The notes: generated by a model not told the origin, from the sequence alone. A stretch of DNA of 64,000 bases from an uncultured Clostridia bacterium (GCA_947627955.1 CANQXZ010000002.1:48324-112323); one strand, 5' to 3'; positions 41,629 through 50,505 are shown, counted from the first letter of the stretch. Program-made: numbers and translations.

Positions 41629-42189
41629 ATGGACAAAGGCGGATATGCCGCGAAAAAAATCGCGGCGCTCGCCCTCCTCACGGGGCTGAGCCTTATAACT
41701 TTTATCCTCGAAAATCTGTTGCCGCCAATGGTTCTGCCCGGGGCGAAACCGGGGTTTGCAAATATATTTTCGCTCGCGGCGCTGATCATGTATTCGCCCG
41801 CCGAGGCGTTCGTCGTAGTGGCTGTGCGCACGGTTTTGGGCGCGGTGTTCGCGGGGAACTTTTCATCGCTTATATATTCCTTTACGGGCGGAATAGTCTC
41901 CATGGCGGTATCTTCGCTTTTAGTCTGCCTCGTCCACCCGAAAGTTTCCTTAATGGCGGTCTCCATAGCCGCCGCGGTGGCGCACAACGCCGCGCAGAAC
42001 GCCGTTTTCGCGCTGATGTCCTCCACCCCATCGATGTTCTATTATCTCCCCTATCTTATCCTTTTGGGGATAGTTTCGGGGGCGATAGTCGGCGGGATAA
42101 CCACCCTCATATTCCGCGGGGTGCCGCTGAGCGTATTCGAAAAGGTGATCCGCATGAGGGCGCGGGAGAGCGGGGACAAAAAATCCTGA
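41629..42189 (+). CDS. Gx transporter family membrane protein (PF07456 type)
   Basis: 186 aa, about five helices. The N-terminal KIAALALLTGLSLITFILENLLPP and AKPGFANIFSLAALIM identify the family, once called heptaprenyl diphosphate synthase component I and now regarded as an ECF-S-like membrane component. In Firmicutes it is repeatedly found beside NusG-II proteins and Rnf or FMN-binding genes, as here. No ribosome site; the start codon lies 9 nt after the -10 box (leaderless). rnfC begins 46 bp downstream, past a weak hairpin. Confidence 0.87.
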   Translation: MDKGGYAAKKIAALALLTGLSLITFILENLLPPMVLPGAKPGFANIFSLAALIMYSPAEAFVVVAVRTVLGAVFAGNFSSLIYSFTGGIVSMAVSSLLVCLVHPKVSLMAVSIAAAVAHNAAQNAVFALMSSTPSMFYYLPYLILLGIVSGAIVGGITTLIFRGVPLSVFEKVIRMRARESGDKKS

Positions 42190-42212
42190 AAATACAGGGC
42201 GACCTGTTTTTA
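42189..42212 (+). terminator. weak hairpin upstream of rnfC
   Basis: ACAGG-GCGA-CCTGT followed by TTTTT. A GNRA loop on a 5-bp stem: partial terminator or attenuator setting the ratio of the Gx gene to rnf. Confidence 0.5.
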
Positions 42213-42235
42213 CGTATAAAAATCGGAGGTAAATT

Positions 42236-43552
42236 TTGAAAGCAGTAAGAGGGAAATACTACTTCGGCGGCGTGCACCCGCACGGCAGGAAAGAACTTTC
42301 TTCGGCTTCGCCGCTGGAAGTTATGCCCGCACCGCAAACCGTGGCTATCTCCTTATCGCAATCGCTCGGCAGACCCGCCGTGCCCGCAGTGGAAAAGGGC
42401 GCGGAAGTCAAAATCGGCGAGCTTATCGCCCGCGCGGACGGACCCATTTCATCCGACGTGTTTTCGAGCGTGTGCGGCACGGTAGAAGATATCCGCGAGG
42501 AAACGGGGGCGGGCGGAGCCGCCGAAAAGTTTATCGTTATAAAGAATAACGGTAAAGACGACAGGGCTTTTCTTCCTCCCCTCTCCTCCCCTTCGGCGGA
42601 AGAGATAAAGACGAGGATACGCGAAGCGGGCATAGTCGGCTTGGGCGGCGCGGGCTTCCCCACGGCGGTGAAAGTTTCGCCCAGAACGCCCGTGGACACG
42701 CTCATTCTGAACGGCGCGGAGTGCGAGCCCTATCTCACCTGCGACCACAGGCTGATGCTCGAAAAGACGGACGAGATAGTCCGCGGGGCGAGATATCTTG
42801 CGGCGGCGCTCGGCGTTAAGGAGATAATAATAGGCATCGAGGCGAACAAGCCCGACGCCATAGAGAAATTCGAGCCCTATGAGGACATAAAGGTAGTGAT
42901 ACTCAAAAAGCAGTACCCCATGGGCGGCGAAAAACAGCTGACATACGTCACTACGGGCAGAAGGATAGGTCTGCCGCCCGCCCTTCCCGCGGACGTGGGC
43001 GTGGTGGTGCAGAACGTCGCCACGGCGTACGCGGTGTGCGAGGCTGTGGAGCTCGGCAAGCCACTCTACGAGAGGGTCGTGACCGTGTCCGGCAAAGCCG
43101 TGAAAGAGCCCAAAAACGTATGGGTGAAGCTGGGAACGCAGATAAAGGACGTCATAGAGTACTGCGGCGGGGAACTCTCCGCCCCCAAAAAGGTGGTTCA
43201 GGGCGGACCCATGACGGGCGTCGCGCTCGCAAACTACGACGTTTACACCCATAAGACCACTTCGGGGATACTGCTCATGACGGCGGACGAGGCGGCTGCG
43301 GAAGAGCCCACTCCCTGCCTCAACTGCGGCAAGTGCGCAGACGTCTGCCCCATGCACCTGATGCCCATGAACACGGCGTTCTACTCGGCGGCGGGGGACT
43401 TCGAGGCGGCGGAAAAGTACGGCAACACGCTCGCCTGCATAGAGTGCGGCGCGTGCGAATACATCTGCCCTGCCAAAAGACCCCTGATACAGGCGATAAG
43501 AAAGACAAAGGCGGAGATAAGAAAACTCAGGCAAGGAGGACAGAAAAAATGA
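42236..43552 (+). CDS. rnfC: Rnf complex subunit C
   Basis: 438 aa. NADH-oxidising peripheral subunit of the ferredoxin:NAD+ oxidoreductase that pumps Na+ or H+. Glycine-rich flavin/NADH loop GLGGAGFPTAVK (about 139-150), a SLBB domain, and two 4Fe-4S motifs (CLNCGKCADVCP and CIECGACEYICP). The start is a TTG at 42236 with GGAGGT 7 nt upstream. First of rnfCDGEAB; its stop overlaps the rnfD start (ATGA). No separate promoter seen, so reading probably continues from 41591. Confidence 0.97.
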   Translation: MKAVRGKYYFGGVHPHGRKELSSASPLEVMPAPQTVAISLSQSLGRPAVPAVEKGAEVKIGELIARADGPISSDVFSSVCGTVEDIREETGAGGAAEKFIVIKNNGKDDRAFLPPLSSPSAEEIKTRIREAGIVGLGGAGFPTAVKVSPRTPVDTLILNGAECEPYLTCDHRLMLEKTDEIVRGARYLAAALGVKEIIIGIEANKPDAIEKFEPYEDIKVVILKKQYPMGGEKQLTYVTTGRRIGLPPALPADVGVVVQNVATAYAVCEAVELGKPLYERVVTVSGKAVKEPKNVWVKLGTQIKDVIEYCGGELSAPKKVVQGGPMTGVALANYDVYTHKTTSGILLMTADEAAAEEPTPCLNCGKCADVCPMHLMPMNTAFYSAAGDFEAAEKYGNTLACIECGACEYICPAKRPLIQAIRKTKAEIRKLRQGGQKK

Positions 43553-44562
43553 TTGACAACACGGTCGTTATATCCACTCCTCCCCACGTGAAGTCAAAGC
43601 GCACCACGCGCGGCATAATGCTCGACGTGACGATAGCGCTCCTGCCCTGCGCCGTTGCGGGGATAGTGTTCTTCGGCTGGCAGGCGCTGATATTGGAGCT
43701 CGTCTCCGTAGCCGCCTGCGTGGCGACGGAATTCGTATACTACTTCATAGCCAACGGCGGATTTGCCAAAAAGTGCAAAAACGCGGGCGCGACGTGCAAG
43801 AAGTGGGCAAGGCAATTCGACCTCACCTCGGTGGTGACGGGGCTCATTCTCGCCCTCATACTCCCCGCCGACGTGAAGTGGTACGAGATACTGATAGGCG
43901 ATATCTTCGCGATAGCGCTCGTAAAGATGTTCTTCGGCGGCACGGGCAAGAACCTCGTCAACCCCGCCGCCGCGGCGAGGATATTCACCGCGATAAGTTT
44001 TTCCGTTTCGGTGTTCGTGCTCGCCAAAGTCGAGCCCTCGCTCGACAGCGAACTGCTCACAGGGGCTTCCAACCTCGAGGGGCTTCTCAAAGACAAGCAC
44101 TCTGCGCTCACCGCGCTCGACCTCTTCCTCGGGACGGGGGTCGCGGGCTGCATAGGCGAGACCTGCAAGCTCGCCATAATAATAGGCTTTGTATATCTGT
44201 GCGTGCGCGACGTAATAAAGTGGTGGCAGCCCGTGCTCTTTTTGGGAGTGTTCGGGCTCACCGCGTGCCTCTGCTCGCTCGATATAACGCTGTTCTTGCC
44301 ACACGTGCTCTCCGGCGGTGTGATGTTTGCGGCGGTGTTCATGTTCACGGACTATGTGACCTCGCCCAAGGGCGTTATAGGACAGCTCGTCTACTACATA
44401 GCGGGCGCGGCGCTCCTTGCGGTGCTCCGTCACCTCACAAAGGTGGAAGTTGCGTCCTTCGTGATACTGCTCATGAACCTCATAGTCCCTCTCATAGACA
44501 AGTACTGCATAAGGAAGCCCTTCGGCTATGTCAGGCAGAAAAAGACAAAGGAGGGCAAATAA
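43549..44562 (+). CDS. rnfD: Rnf complex subunit D
   Basis: 337 aa, NqrB/RnfD family, about nine helices. It carries covalent FMN on a Thr, expected in the GASNLEGLL region (SGAT-like: LTGASNLEG, about residues 166-174), and riboflavin in related complexes. Starts with MIDNTVVISTPPHVKS, the family N-terminus, at 43549; the earlier in-frame ATG lies deep in rnfC. Adjacent to rnfG with no gap (TAA followed by ATG). Confidence 0.96.
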   Translation: MIDNTVVISTPPHVKSKRTTRGIMLDVTIALLPCAVAGIVFFGWQALILELVSVAACVATEFVYYFIANGGFAKKCKNAGATCKKWARQFDLTSVVTGLILALILPADVKWYEILIGDIFAIALVKMFFGGTGKNLVNPAAAARIFTAISFSVSVFVLAKVEPSLDSELLTGASNLEGLLKDKHSALTALDLFLGTGVAGCIGETCKLAIIIGFVYLCVRDVIKWWQPVLFLGVFGLTACLCSLDITLFLPHVLSGGVMFAAVFMFTDYVTSPKGVIGQLVYYIAGAALLAVLRHLTKVEVASFVILLMNLIVPLIDKYCIRKPFGYVRQKKTKEGK

Positions 44563-45600
44563 ATGACGGTAAAGCAATTTTTCAAGAGCACGGCGTTTAA
44601 GTGCATAGTCGTCCTTCTCTCCATTCTGCTTATCTGCGGCGTGTTCCTCACCGTTATGAACGGTCTTCTGGAAGTCACCGACGAAGAGCGGTTTGCCCGC
44701 GCCGTGCAAAAGATATACGGCAAGAGCGTGGAGACAGAAGAGATCTCGCTCGACGGCGAAAAAACTTCCTTTGACTATGCCGATATAAGCGAAGCCTATA
44801 AGGTCAAAGACGACGGAAATTACCTTGTAAAGGTTTCGGGAAAAGAGGGCTACGGCGGCGCCGTAGTGTGCTGGGTGGTCGTGGATATGTCCGACGACGG
44901 CAAAGAAATAGACGGCGTGATGAAGATAGCGATAGACTCGGCTCCCGGGGAATCGTATATAAGCAAGATCTCGCAGGGCGCGCTCGACGCGCTCGCCGCA
45001 AAAGCCGAATACGGCAAAGAGGCGATGGGCGGCTTTGCGCACGGCTCCAAAGAGCACGGCGGCGACTATATAGCTACGGGCGCCTCCTACTCCATGCGCG
45101 CGATATCCAACTGCATGAACGGGGCTATGGACTTTGTGGCGGCTTACGCCCTCGGCGTGGCGAAGAGCGACTTTTACACCGACAACGGGTTTGAATATCT
45201 TGAAATGATAAACAAACAGGAGACTTCCTACACCGTTGAAAGCAGCGTCGTCACCTATAATATAGTCACTGCGGGCAACTCACCCGCGGGCGCGTTCACT
45301 ATCACAGTAAAGGTCGGCGCGGACGGCGCGATAACGGAATACACGATATCTGCCGACGGCTCCACGGCGCAAACTTACAAAGATAAGGTGTTCACGCAGT
45401 ACACGGGCAAAAACGCGGCATGGTTCAAGTCCGTGATAGGCGACGACGGCAAGACGAACACAAACGCGAACTATGAGGCTAACGGCATTCAGACGTGCGC
45501 GACGCGCTCCAACTATCTCTGCCTGTACGCGGGTCTGTTTGCCACGGCAAACTACCAGAAGGCAGTTTCTACTCCGTATACGGGAGGTGACGCACAATGA
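44563..45600 (+). CDS. rnfG: Rnf complex subunit G, with extended C-terminus
   Basis: 345 aa, longer than the roughly 190-220 aa of most RnfG. One membrane anchor (about 12-33) is followed by the FMN-binding domain; the flavinylation site reads DYIATGASYS (about 167-176), so Ser stands where ApbE normally modifies Thr. A second region (from about 225) repeats the domain weakly (FTITVKVGADGAITEYTI, and ANGIQTCATRSN at the matching site). The extra copy may have lost its flavin. Stop and rnfE start overlap by 4 bp. Confidence 0.93.
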   Translation: MTVKQFFKSTAFKCIVVLLSILLICGVFLTVMNGLLEVTDEERFARAVQKIYGKSVETEEISLDGEKTSFDYADISEAYKVKDDGNYLVKVSGKEGYGGAVVCWVVVDMSDDGKEIDGVMKIAIDSAPGESYISKISQGALDALAAKAEYGKEAMGGFAHGSKEHGGDYIATGASYSMRAISNCMNGAMDFVAAYALGVAKSDFYTDNGFEYLEMINKQETSYTVESSVVTYNIVTAGNSPAGAFTITVKVGADGAITEYTISADGSTAQTYKDKVFTQYTGKNAAWFKSVIGDDGKTNTNANYEANGIQTCATRSNYLCLYAGLFATANYQKAVSTPYTGGDAQ

Positions 45601-46247
45601 ATAAGTACAAACGGATAACCCTTGACGGGCTTATCTTCCAGAACCCCACGTTTATGCTCGTTTTGGGCACCTGCCCCACGCTGGGGCTCATCTCCTCGGC
45701 GACGAGCGCCGCGGGCATGGGGCTCACCGTTGTGGTGATACTTACCCTTTCAAACGTGCTGATATCGCTTTTGAGAAAGGTGATACCCAACGAGGTGCGC
45801 ATTCCCTGCTATATAGTCATAATCGCGACTCTCGTCACGTTCGCGCGCATGCTGCTCGAAAAATTCGTGCCCGACCTGTACGACAGTTTAGGCGGGTTCC
45901 TCGCGCTGATAGTCGTCAACTGCATAATCCTCGGAAGGGCTGAGGCGTTCGCCAACAAGCACAATCCTCTGGAAGCGGCGGTAGACGGGCTGGCAAACGG
46001 CTTCGGCTTCACCTGCGCGCTGACGATAATGGGCATTATCTGCGAGTTTTTGGGCAGCGGCTCCGTATTCGGACTGCACGTCATGGACTTTAAGATAGGC
46101 ATATTCGCCACTCCCGCGGGCTCGTTCATAATCTACGGGCTGAGCATTGCGGTATTTACCTATATAATCAACCAATTCGAACAGCACAGACGGGTCAAAG
46201 CCAACAGGCTCGCCCGCACGAATATGCTCGACAAGGAGGTCGCCTGA
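45597..46247 (+). CDS. rnfE: Rnf complex subunit E
   Basis: 216 aa, six helices, RnfA/RnfE family with the symmetric half-motif MVLVLGTCPTLGL and ALIVVNCIILGRAEAFA. RnfA and RnfE face opposite ways in the membrane and hold a 2Fe-2S cluster between them; the conserved cysteines are Cys25 or so and the one in VNCII. Overlaps rnfG (4 bp) and rnfA (1 bp, TGATG). Confidence 0.96.
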   Translation: MNKYKRITLDGLIFQNPTFMLVLGTCPTLGLISSATSAAGMGLTVVVILTLSNVLISLLRKVIPNEVRIPCYIVIIATLVTFARMLLEKFVPDLYDSLGGFLALIVVNCIILGRAEAFANKHNPLEAAVDGLANGFGFTCALTIMGIICEFLGSGSVFGLHVMDFKIGIFATPAGSFIIYGLSIAVFTYIINQFEQHRRVKANRLARTNMLDKEVA

Positions 46248-46849
46248 TGGGTACTTTTATTGCGATAGTGCTTGCCGCAGTGCTGACGAATAACTTCATA
46301 ACCGTCAAGACTTACGGCATCTGCCCGTTTTTGGGCGTTTCCAAAAAGACCTCTTCCGCGGTGGGAATGGGCGTTGCGGTCACGATAGTGATGGCGCTCG
46401 CCACTCTCGTCACCTATCCCGTGTACACCCTCGTGATGGTGCCCCTCGGATTCGGGTTCCTCGAGATAATCTTCTTTATCTTCATAATAGCCGCGCTCGT
46501 GCAGATGCTTGAAAAGATAATCCAGAAGCTCTCCCCCTCCCTCTACAACACGATGGGCATATATCTGCCGCTGATAACCACAAACTGCGCGGTTTTGGGC
46601 GTGGCGGAACTCGTCATAGGCGATATGTCGCAGTTTTTGAACGGCGCCTCCATGAATTTGGGCTGGGCGGTATTGTACGCACTGTTCGCGGGGCTCGGGT
46701 TTACCCTCGTAATGATAATCATGAGCGGCATGCGCGAAAAGCTGAACTGCTATAAAACGCCCAAGGCGCTTGCGGGCTTCCCCACCGCCATGGTGACGGC
46801 GAGCTTCATATGCATGGCGTTCATGGTGTTCACCTACATTCAGATTTAA
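46247..46849 (+). CDS. rnfA: Rnf complex subunit A
   Basis: 200 aa, six helices, paralogue of rnfE (YGICPFLGVSKK and PLITTNCAVLGVA carry the cluster cysteines). Together with RnfE it forms the transmembrane electron path. Followed after 13 bp by rnfB with AAGGAGG as ribosome site. Confidence 0.96.
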   Translation: MGTFIAIVLAAVLTNNFITVKTYGICPFLGVSKKTSSAVGMGVAVTIVMALATLVTYPVYTLVMVPLGFGFLEIIFFIFIIAALVQMLEKIIQKLSPSLYNTMGIYLPLITTNCAVLGVAELVIGDMSQFLNGASMNLGWAVLYALFAGLGFTLVMIIMSGMREKLNCYKTPKALAGFPTAMVTASFICMAFMVFTYIQI

Positions 46850-46862
46850 GGAGGTTTGAGAG

Positions 46863-47714
46863 ATGAATTTACTTGCTATCACAGCGGAAACCTGGAAGAC
46901 CGTCGGCATAGTCGCGGGGATATTCGCGGGCTCTGCGCTCCTTATAGGAATTCTGATACTCGTCGTAGGCAAGGTGTTCAAGGTCGACGTGGACGAAAAG
47001 GTCACAAAGATCCTCGAAAATCTTGCGGGCGCTAACTGCGGCGGCTGCGGCTGCTCGGGCTGTTCGGGCTTTGCCGCAAAACTCGCCTCGGGCGGCGGCG
47101 ATCTTTCCGACTGCCATGTGACTTCCCCCGAAAAGAAAGCCGAAATAGCAAAACTCCTCGGCGTGGAGCTGAAAGCAGAAGAGCCCACCGTGGCGGTGGT
47201 GAAGTGCAACGGCGGCTCGGAGAACTGCGGGGAGAAATTCGAGTATAAGGGCAACCCCTCCTGCGCCTCCTGCGCCTCCCTTCTCGGCGGGAACAAGCTG
47301 TGCTCCTACGGCTGCCTCGGGTGCGGCGACTGCAAGGCGATCTGCCCCGAAAACGCAATTGAGGTAAAGGGAAAACTCGCCGAGGTAGACCCCGACAAGT
47401 GCGTGAGCTGCGGCTCCTGCATTGCCGCCTGCCCCAAACATATAATAGAGCGGATACCCGCATCCGCGCCCGTATATGTCGCCTGCTCCTCAAAGTGCAA
47501 GGGCAAGGACGTGATGGGCGTGTGCAAAGTGGGCTGTATCGGCTGCGGGCTGTGCGCAAAGAACTGCCCTCACGGCGCGATAACCATGGTAGACAACCTG
47601 CCCGTATTCGACTATTCCAAGTGCACGGGCTGCCTCACCTGCGTTCAGAAGTGCCCCAGAAAGATAATCCTCAAAAGGGACGTGCCCTCAGCCGCGCAAA
47701 AGACCGAGGCTTAA
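46863..47714 (+). CDS. rnfB: Rnf complex subunit B, polyferredoxin
   Basis: 283 aa. N-terminal helix (about 15-40), the cluster motif NCGGCGCSGCSGF (about 58-70), then several 4Fe-4S motifs: CLGCGDCKAICP, CVSCGSCIAACP, CIGCGLCAKNCP and CTGCLTCVQKCP. It receives electrons from reduced ferredoxin. Last gene of rnf, with a strong terminator 13 bp after the stop. Confidence 0.97.
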   Translation: MNLLAITAETWKTVGIVAGIFAGSALLIGILILVVGKVFKVDVDEKVTKILENLAGANCGGCGCSGCSGFAAKLASGGGDLSDCHVTSPEKKAEIAKLLGVELKAEEPTVAVVKCNGGSENCGEKFEYKGNPSCASCASLLGGNKLCSYGCLGCGDCKAICPENAIEVKGKLAEVDPDKCVSCGSCIAACPKHIIERIPASAPVYVACSSKCKGKDVMGVCKVGCIGCGLCAKNCPHGAITMVDNLPVFDYSKCTGCLTCVQKCPRKIILKRDVPSAAQKTEA

Positions 47715-47726
47715 AGTTCAATATCA

Positions 47727-47762
47727 AAGGCGGAGCGAGATCTCGCTCCGCCTTATTTTTTT
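47727..47762. terminator. terminator of the rnf operon
   Basis: 14-bp fully self-complementary stem (47727-47754) followed by ATTTTTTT. On the minus strand it closes the apbE-NusG-II operon, 5 bp after the stop. Confidence 0.9.
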
Positions 47763-47766
47763 GTGT

Positions 47767-48258
47767 TCAGATCTTTATATGCGGGTCGTCGTACGAGGGG
47801 GAATATCCCAGCGGCTCCACCACGAGCCTGTGGGGCGGGCAATAGACGGGCGGGGAGTTGTTTGAGGATATCTCCGTCCTGTTCAGCTCCGTATACACGC
47901 AGTCTCCCCCCGGGCAATCCGCCTCCCTGACGCGCGCAGTGCGCGCCGCTACGTCTATCACAATCACGTTGTAGCCGCCGTACGCGCGGACGGTGACCTC
48001 TATTATTCCCCCGTTCTCCTCCACAGACACCGTGCCGTCCTCCGTGAGCGCGCCGCCCGAGCCGTCGGCGAAGCTGTATTCGTACACCGCCGCGTTGTCC
48101 ACGCGAATTCGCACGCCGCGCAGGGGGGAATCGTCGCGCACGGCAAAAAAGGCGATAAAGAGCGCCGCCGCAAGCAAAATGACGACCCCGTAAATTATGA
48201 GGTCGGCGAGCTTGAAGCATCTGTCCTTTTTGACCTGTTCGACTTTTTTAAGCGACAT
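47767..48258 (-). CDS. NusG domain II-containing membrane-anchored protein
   Basis: 163 aa. One N-terminal helix (about 20-40) and a small extracytoplasmic beta domain: SGGAL, GGYNVIVID, DCPGGDCV and the closing CPPHRLVVEP are typical of PF07009. Two cysteine pairs may form disulfides. Such proteins commonly neighbour Gx transporters, ApbE and Rnf genes in Firmicutes; function unknown. ATG at 48258 chosen over an in-frame GTG at 48267; both overlap the apbE 3' end. Confidence 0.85.
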   Translation of the reverse strand: MSLKKVEQVKKDRCFKLADLIIYGVVILLAAALFIAFFAVRDDSPLRGVRIRVDNAAVYEYSFADGSGGALTEDGTVSVEENGGIIEVTVRAYGGYNVIVIDVAARTARVREADCPGGDCVYTELNRTEISSNNSPPVYCPPHRLVVEPLGYSPSYDDPHIKI

Positions 48259-49390
48259 TTTCCGCACCGACGTACGGCGTATATCTTCCGTTGAGAATGG
48301 TATAGCCGCCCTCTCCGATATTGGTGAAGTACTTCAAGCCGTCCGCGGCGGACAGCGTGAACACCGCGAGGCGGGAAGAGAGTTTTTCCGCTATGAACGC
48401 CGCCGCCTTTTCGGGGGGCATCGCCATTATGGCTGTGGTGTACGCGTCGTTTTCAGCCGCGCTCCCGCCGATCAGCGTGGCGGACATTATCCCCGTCTCC
48501 ACGGGTCTGCCCGTGACGGGGCTGAATATATGGCAATAGCGCTTTCCGCCGAGCTCGAAGTAGTTTTCGTAGTCGCCGCTCGTGGAGATACACCTATCCG
48601 AGACGGGCGCCGAGAGATATTCGTCCCAAGGCGCGCGGGGGTCCGTAAATCCGAGGGTGAAATCCCCGCCGCCGGCGAACCGCTTTAAGGCGATACTGCT
48701 CGTGCCGAAGCTGAAATAGCCGCAGCCGTAGCCGTATTCGTCCATCAAGCCGTCAATAAGGTCCGCCGCGTATCCCTTGCCTATCCCGCCCAAATCGACC
48801 TTCATGGAATAGACCGTTCCGCCGTATTCCGCCGTGACGGAGGGCTTTATTGCGTAGTACTTGTCCCCCTCCACTGTGAGGGTCAGCTCGCCGAAACGGG
48901 AGTATATCTCCCCGTACGCCGCTATCTCCCCATCCGTGGGGATATCCTCTTCCGACGCGGGGAACGTCCCGCCGTTGAAGCCGTACGCGGACACGTTGTA
49001 GTATACCGCGGGATTGTAGTAGCCGTCCGTATCGGCGTATACCCTCTCCGCCGCGGACAAAACCTCATAGGCGTGCACGTCTATTTCGACCTTTGCGCCC
49101 GCTTCCGCGCCGTTGAACGCGAGGACGGAGGAGCCCTCCTTTGAGACGGAGAGGGAATTTTCCACCTCCGCTATTATGCCCCTCGCCTCGCCCTCGAAGC
49201 GCGCGAACTTTTCCTCCGCGCCGGGCGCGGAAAAGTCGTCGTACACGACCAGAAGCGCCGACGTGTTCATGGCGTATATCGTCGAATATCTGTAATCTGC
49301 GGCTTCGCTTTCCTCCCCGCCGCCGCAGCCGCACATGGCTGACGCGGCGGCGCACAGGATGGCGCACAGCGCTCTGAATATCCTTTTCAC
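48248..49390 (-). CDS. apbE: FAD:protein FMN transferase, lipoprotein type
   Basis: 380 aa. ApbE attaches FMN from FAD to Thr (or Ser) of RnfG and RnfD, so this is the maturation factor of the Rnf complex encoded just upstream on the other strand. Signal peptide ending SAMCGCGGG (lipid anchor at Cys20 or Cys22), family motifs VDLGGIGKGYAAD, GTSSIAL and SVSGDYENYF-like STSGDYENYF, and HIFSPVTGRPV. The start is a GTG at 49390: it gives a clean signal peptide, and the -10 box ends 6 nt upstream (leaderless). An earlier in-frame start lies in the promoter. Confidence 0.93.
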   Translation of the reverse strand: MKRIFRALCAILCAAASAMCGCGGGEESEAADYRYSTIYAMNTSALLVVYDDFSAPGAEEKFARFEGEARGIIAEVENSLSVSKEGSSVLAFNGAEAGAKVEIDVHAYEVLSAAERVYADTDGYYNPAVYYNVSAYGFNGGTFPASEEDIPTDGEIAAYGEIYSRFGELTLTVEGDKYYAIKPSVTAEYGGTVYSMKVDLGGIGKGYAADLIDGLMDEYGYGCGYFSFGTSSIALKRFAGGGDFTLGFTDPRAPWDEYLSAPVSDRCISTSGDYENYFELGGKRYCHIFSPVTGRPVETGIMSATLIGGSAAENDAYTTAIMAMPPEKAAAFIAEKLSSRLAVFTLSAADGLKYFTNIGEGGYTILNGRYTPYVGAENVA

Positions 49391-49396
49391 GGGAAT

Positions 49397-49425
49397 ATTA
49401 TAATATATACGCGGCAAAAAAGCAA
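49397..49425 (-). promoter_or_regulatory. promoter of apbE
   Basis: TATAAT (49402-49397), 17-nt spacer, weak -35 TTGCTT (49425-49420). The predicted start is the G of the GTG start codon. Confidence 0.65.
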
Positions 49426-49468
49426 GCGGCGCGGACTTATTGTAAGTCCGCGCCGCGGGTCATGTATT

Positions 49469-50344
49469 TTATTGCTGCGCCGCGGGCTCTTCCCCTTGCG
49501 CGCCTTTCCCGTCCGCATTGAGGTCGGGGTTCTTCATGTGCTTTTCGAGCACGTATTTTTGCAGGAAAATGTATCCCACCCCGAGCACGACCATGACTAT
49601 CGACCATATCTGCGAGGGATAGAGGGCGGTGCCGAGGAACTCGCCGCGCTCGTCGGCGCGGAAGAACTCTATTATGAACCGCCATACGCCGTAAGCCATC
49701 ATGTACACGGCGAAATTGTAGTTGAAGCGGAACCTGAAATACAGAAACGCCATTACACACGCAAGCAGAAGGAGGAAAATCATCTCAAACAGCTGCGTGG
49801 GGATGACCTTTACGGGCAGTGTGTAGCCGAAGGGCGCCGAGCAGGCTATGCCGAACCATGCGTCCGTCTCCCTGCCGTAGCAGCACCCGCCGAAAAAGCA
49901 GCCGAGCCGCCCGAACGCGTGCGCTATGCAGATGGCAATGGGGATAAAGGGCAGGGCGTCCGTAAGGGTGGCGTTCATGTTGTTTTTGAGAAACTTCACC
50001 TTTGTGCGGGGCGCGACGACGTATATATACAGAAAATACACGCCGAGGAAGCTGGCTACGCCCCCTATCAGTCCGCCCAGAAAGGTCATGCCGCCGAGCT
50101 TGAAGCCCGCCGAGGGGTCGGCGATGTAGTTATACACCGATTGGAAGAGCATTGCGGCAAAGATGCCGAAACCCGTTCCGAACACGCCTATCACCATTAT
50201 CTTGTCGGCGGCGTCCTCGTTAAACTTCTTCCTCCACATGGTGAACATGAGAAAGGCAAAACACAGGACTATGCCCACAGCCATGCAGATGCCGTAGGCG
50301 TATACTCCCTGATTTCCGATATAAAAGAGCGGTTGGGGATGCAT
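49469..50344 (-). CDS. lgt: prolipoprotein diacylglyceryl transferase
   Basis: 291 aa, seven helices. Transfers diacylglycerol to the lipobox cysteine of prelipoproteins. The signature region reads IAHAFGRLGCFFGGCCYGRETD, the GCF-x-GCCYG variant of the usual GRxGNFxN motif; the catalytic His/Arg surroundings are kept. Clients in this window are the HtrA-like protease and ApbE. Ribosome site GGAGGGAGG. It is preceded by an unusually long leader (50345-50470). Confidence 0.93.
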   Translation of the reverse strand: MHPQPLFYIGNQGVYAYGICMAVGIVLCFAFLMFTMWRKKFNEDAADKIMVIGVFGTGFGIFAAMLFQSVYNYIADPSAGFKLGGMTFLGGLIGGVASFLGVYFLYIYVVAPRTKVKFLKNNMNATLTDALPFIPIAICIAHAFGRLGCFFGGCCYGRETDAWFGIACSAPFGYTLPVKVIPTQLFEMIFLLLLACVMAFLYFRFRFNYNFAVYMMAYGVWRFIIEFFRADERGEFLGTALYPSQIWSIVMVVLGVGYIFLQKYVLEKHMKNPDLNADGKGAQGEEPAAQQ

Positions 50345-50470
50345 TGTATCCTCCCTCCATTTGATTTTCCGCGCGGAAACGCCTAAAAAGAGCCCTTCCG
50401 ACCGCGCGGGCGGTCAAAGACAGGCGCCCCTAAGCTGAGGCGCCCGAAATCTGCGACGGTCCGCCGCCTT
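50345..50470 (-). promoter_or_regulatory. structured 126-nt leader of lgt
   Basis: Between the promoter and the lgt ribosome site the RNA can form GGGCGCC / GGCGCC and GACCGC-4-GCGGTC stems, the latter soon followed by CTCTTTTT, as in an attenuator. The 5' part (GGCGGCGGACCG) could pair with the second stem instead. I recognise no known riboswitch class. Confidence 0.4.
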
Positions 50471-50476
50471 TAAATT

Positions 50477-50505
50477 ATATTAGCATACGCGCAAAATCAA
50501 GTCAA
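50477..50505 (-). promoter_or_regulatory. sigma-A promoter of lgt
   Basis: TTGACT (50505-50500), 17-nt spacer, TAATAT (50482-50477); overlaps the 3' end of the MATE gene. Confidence 0.85.
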
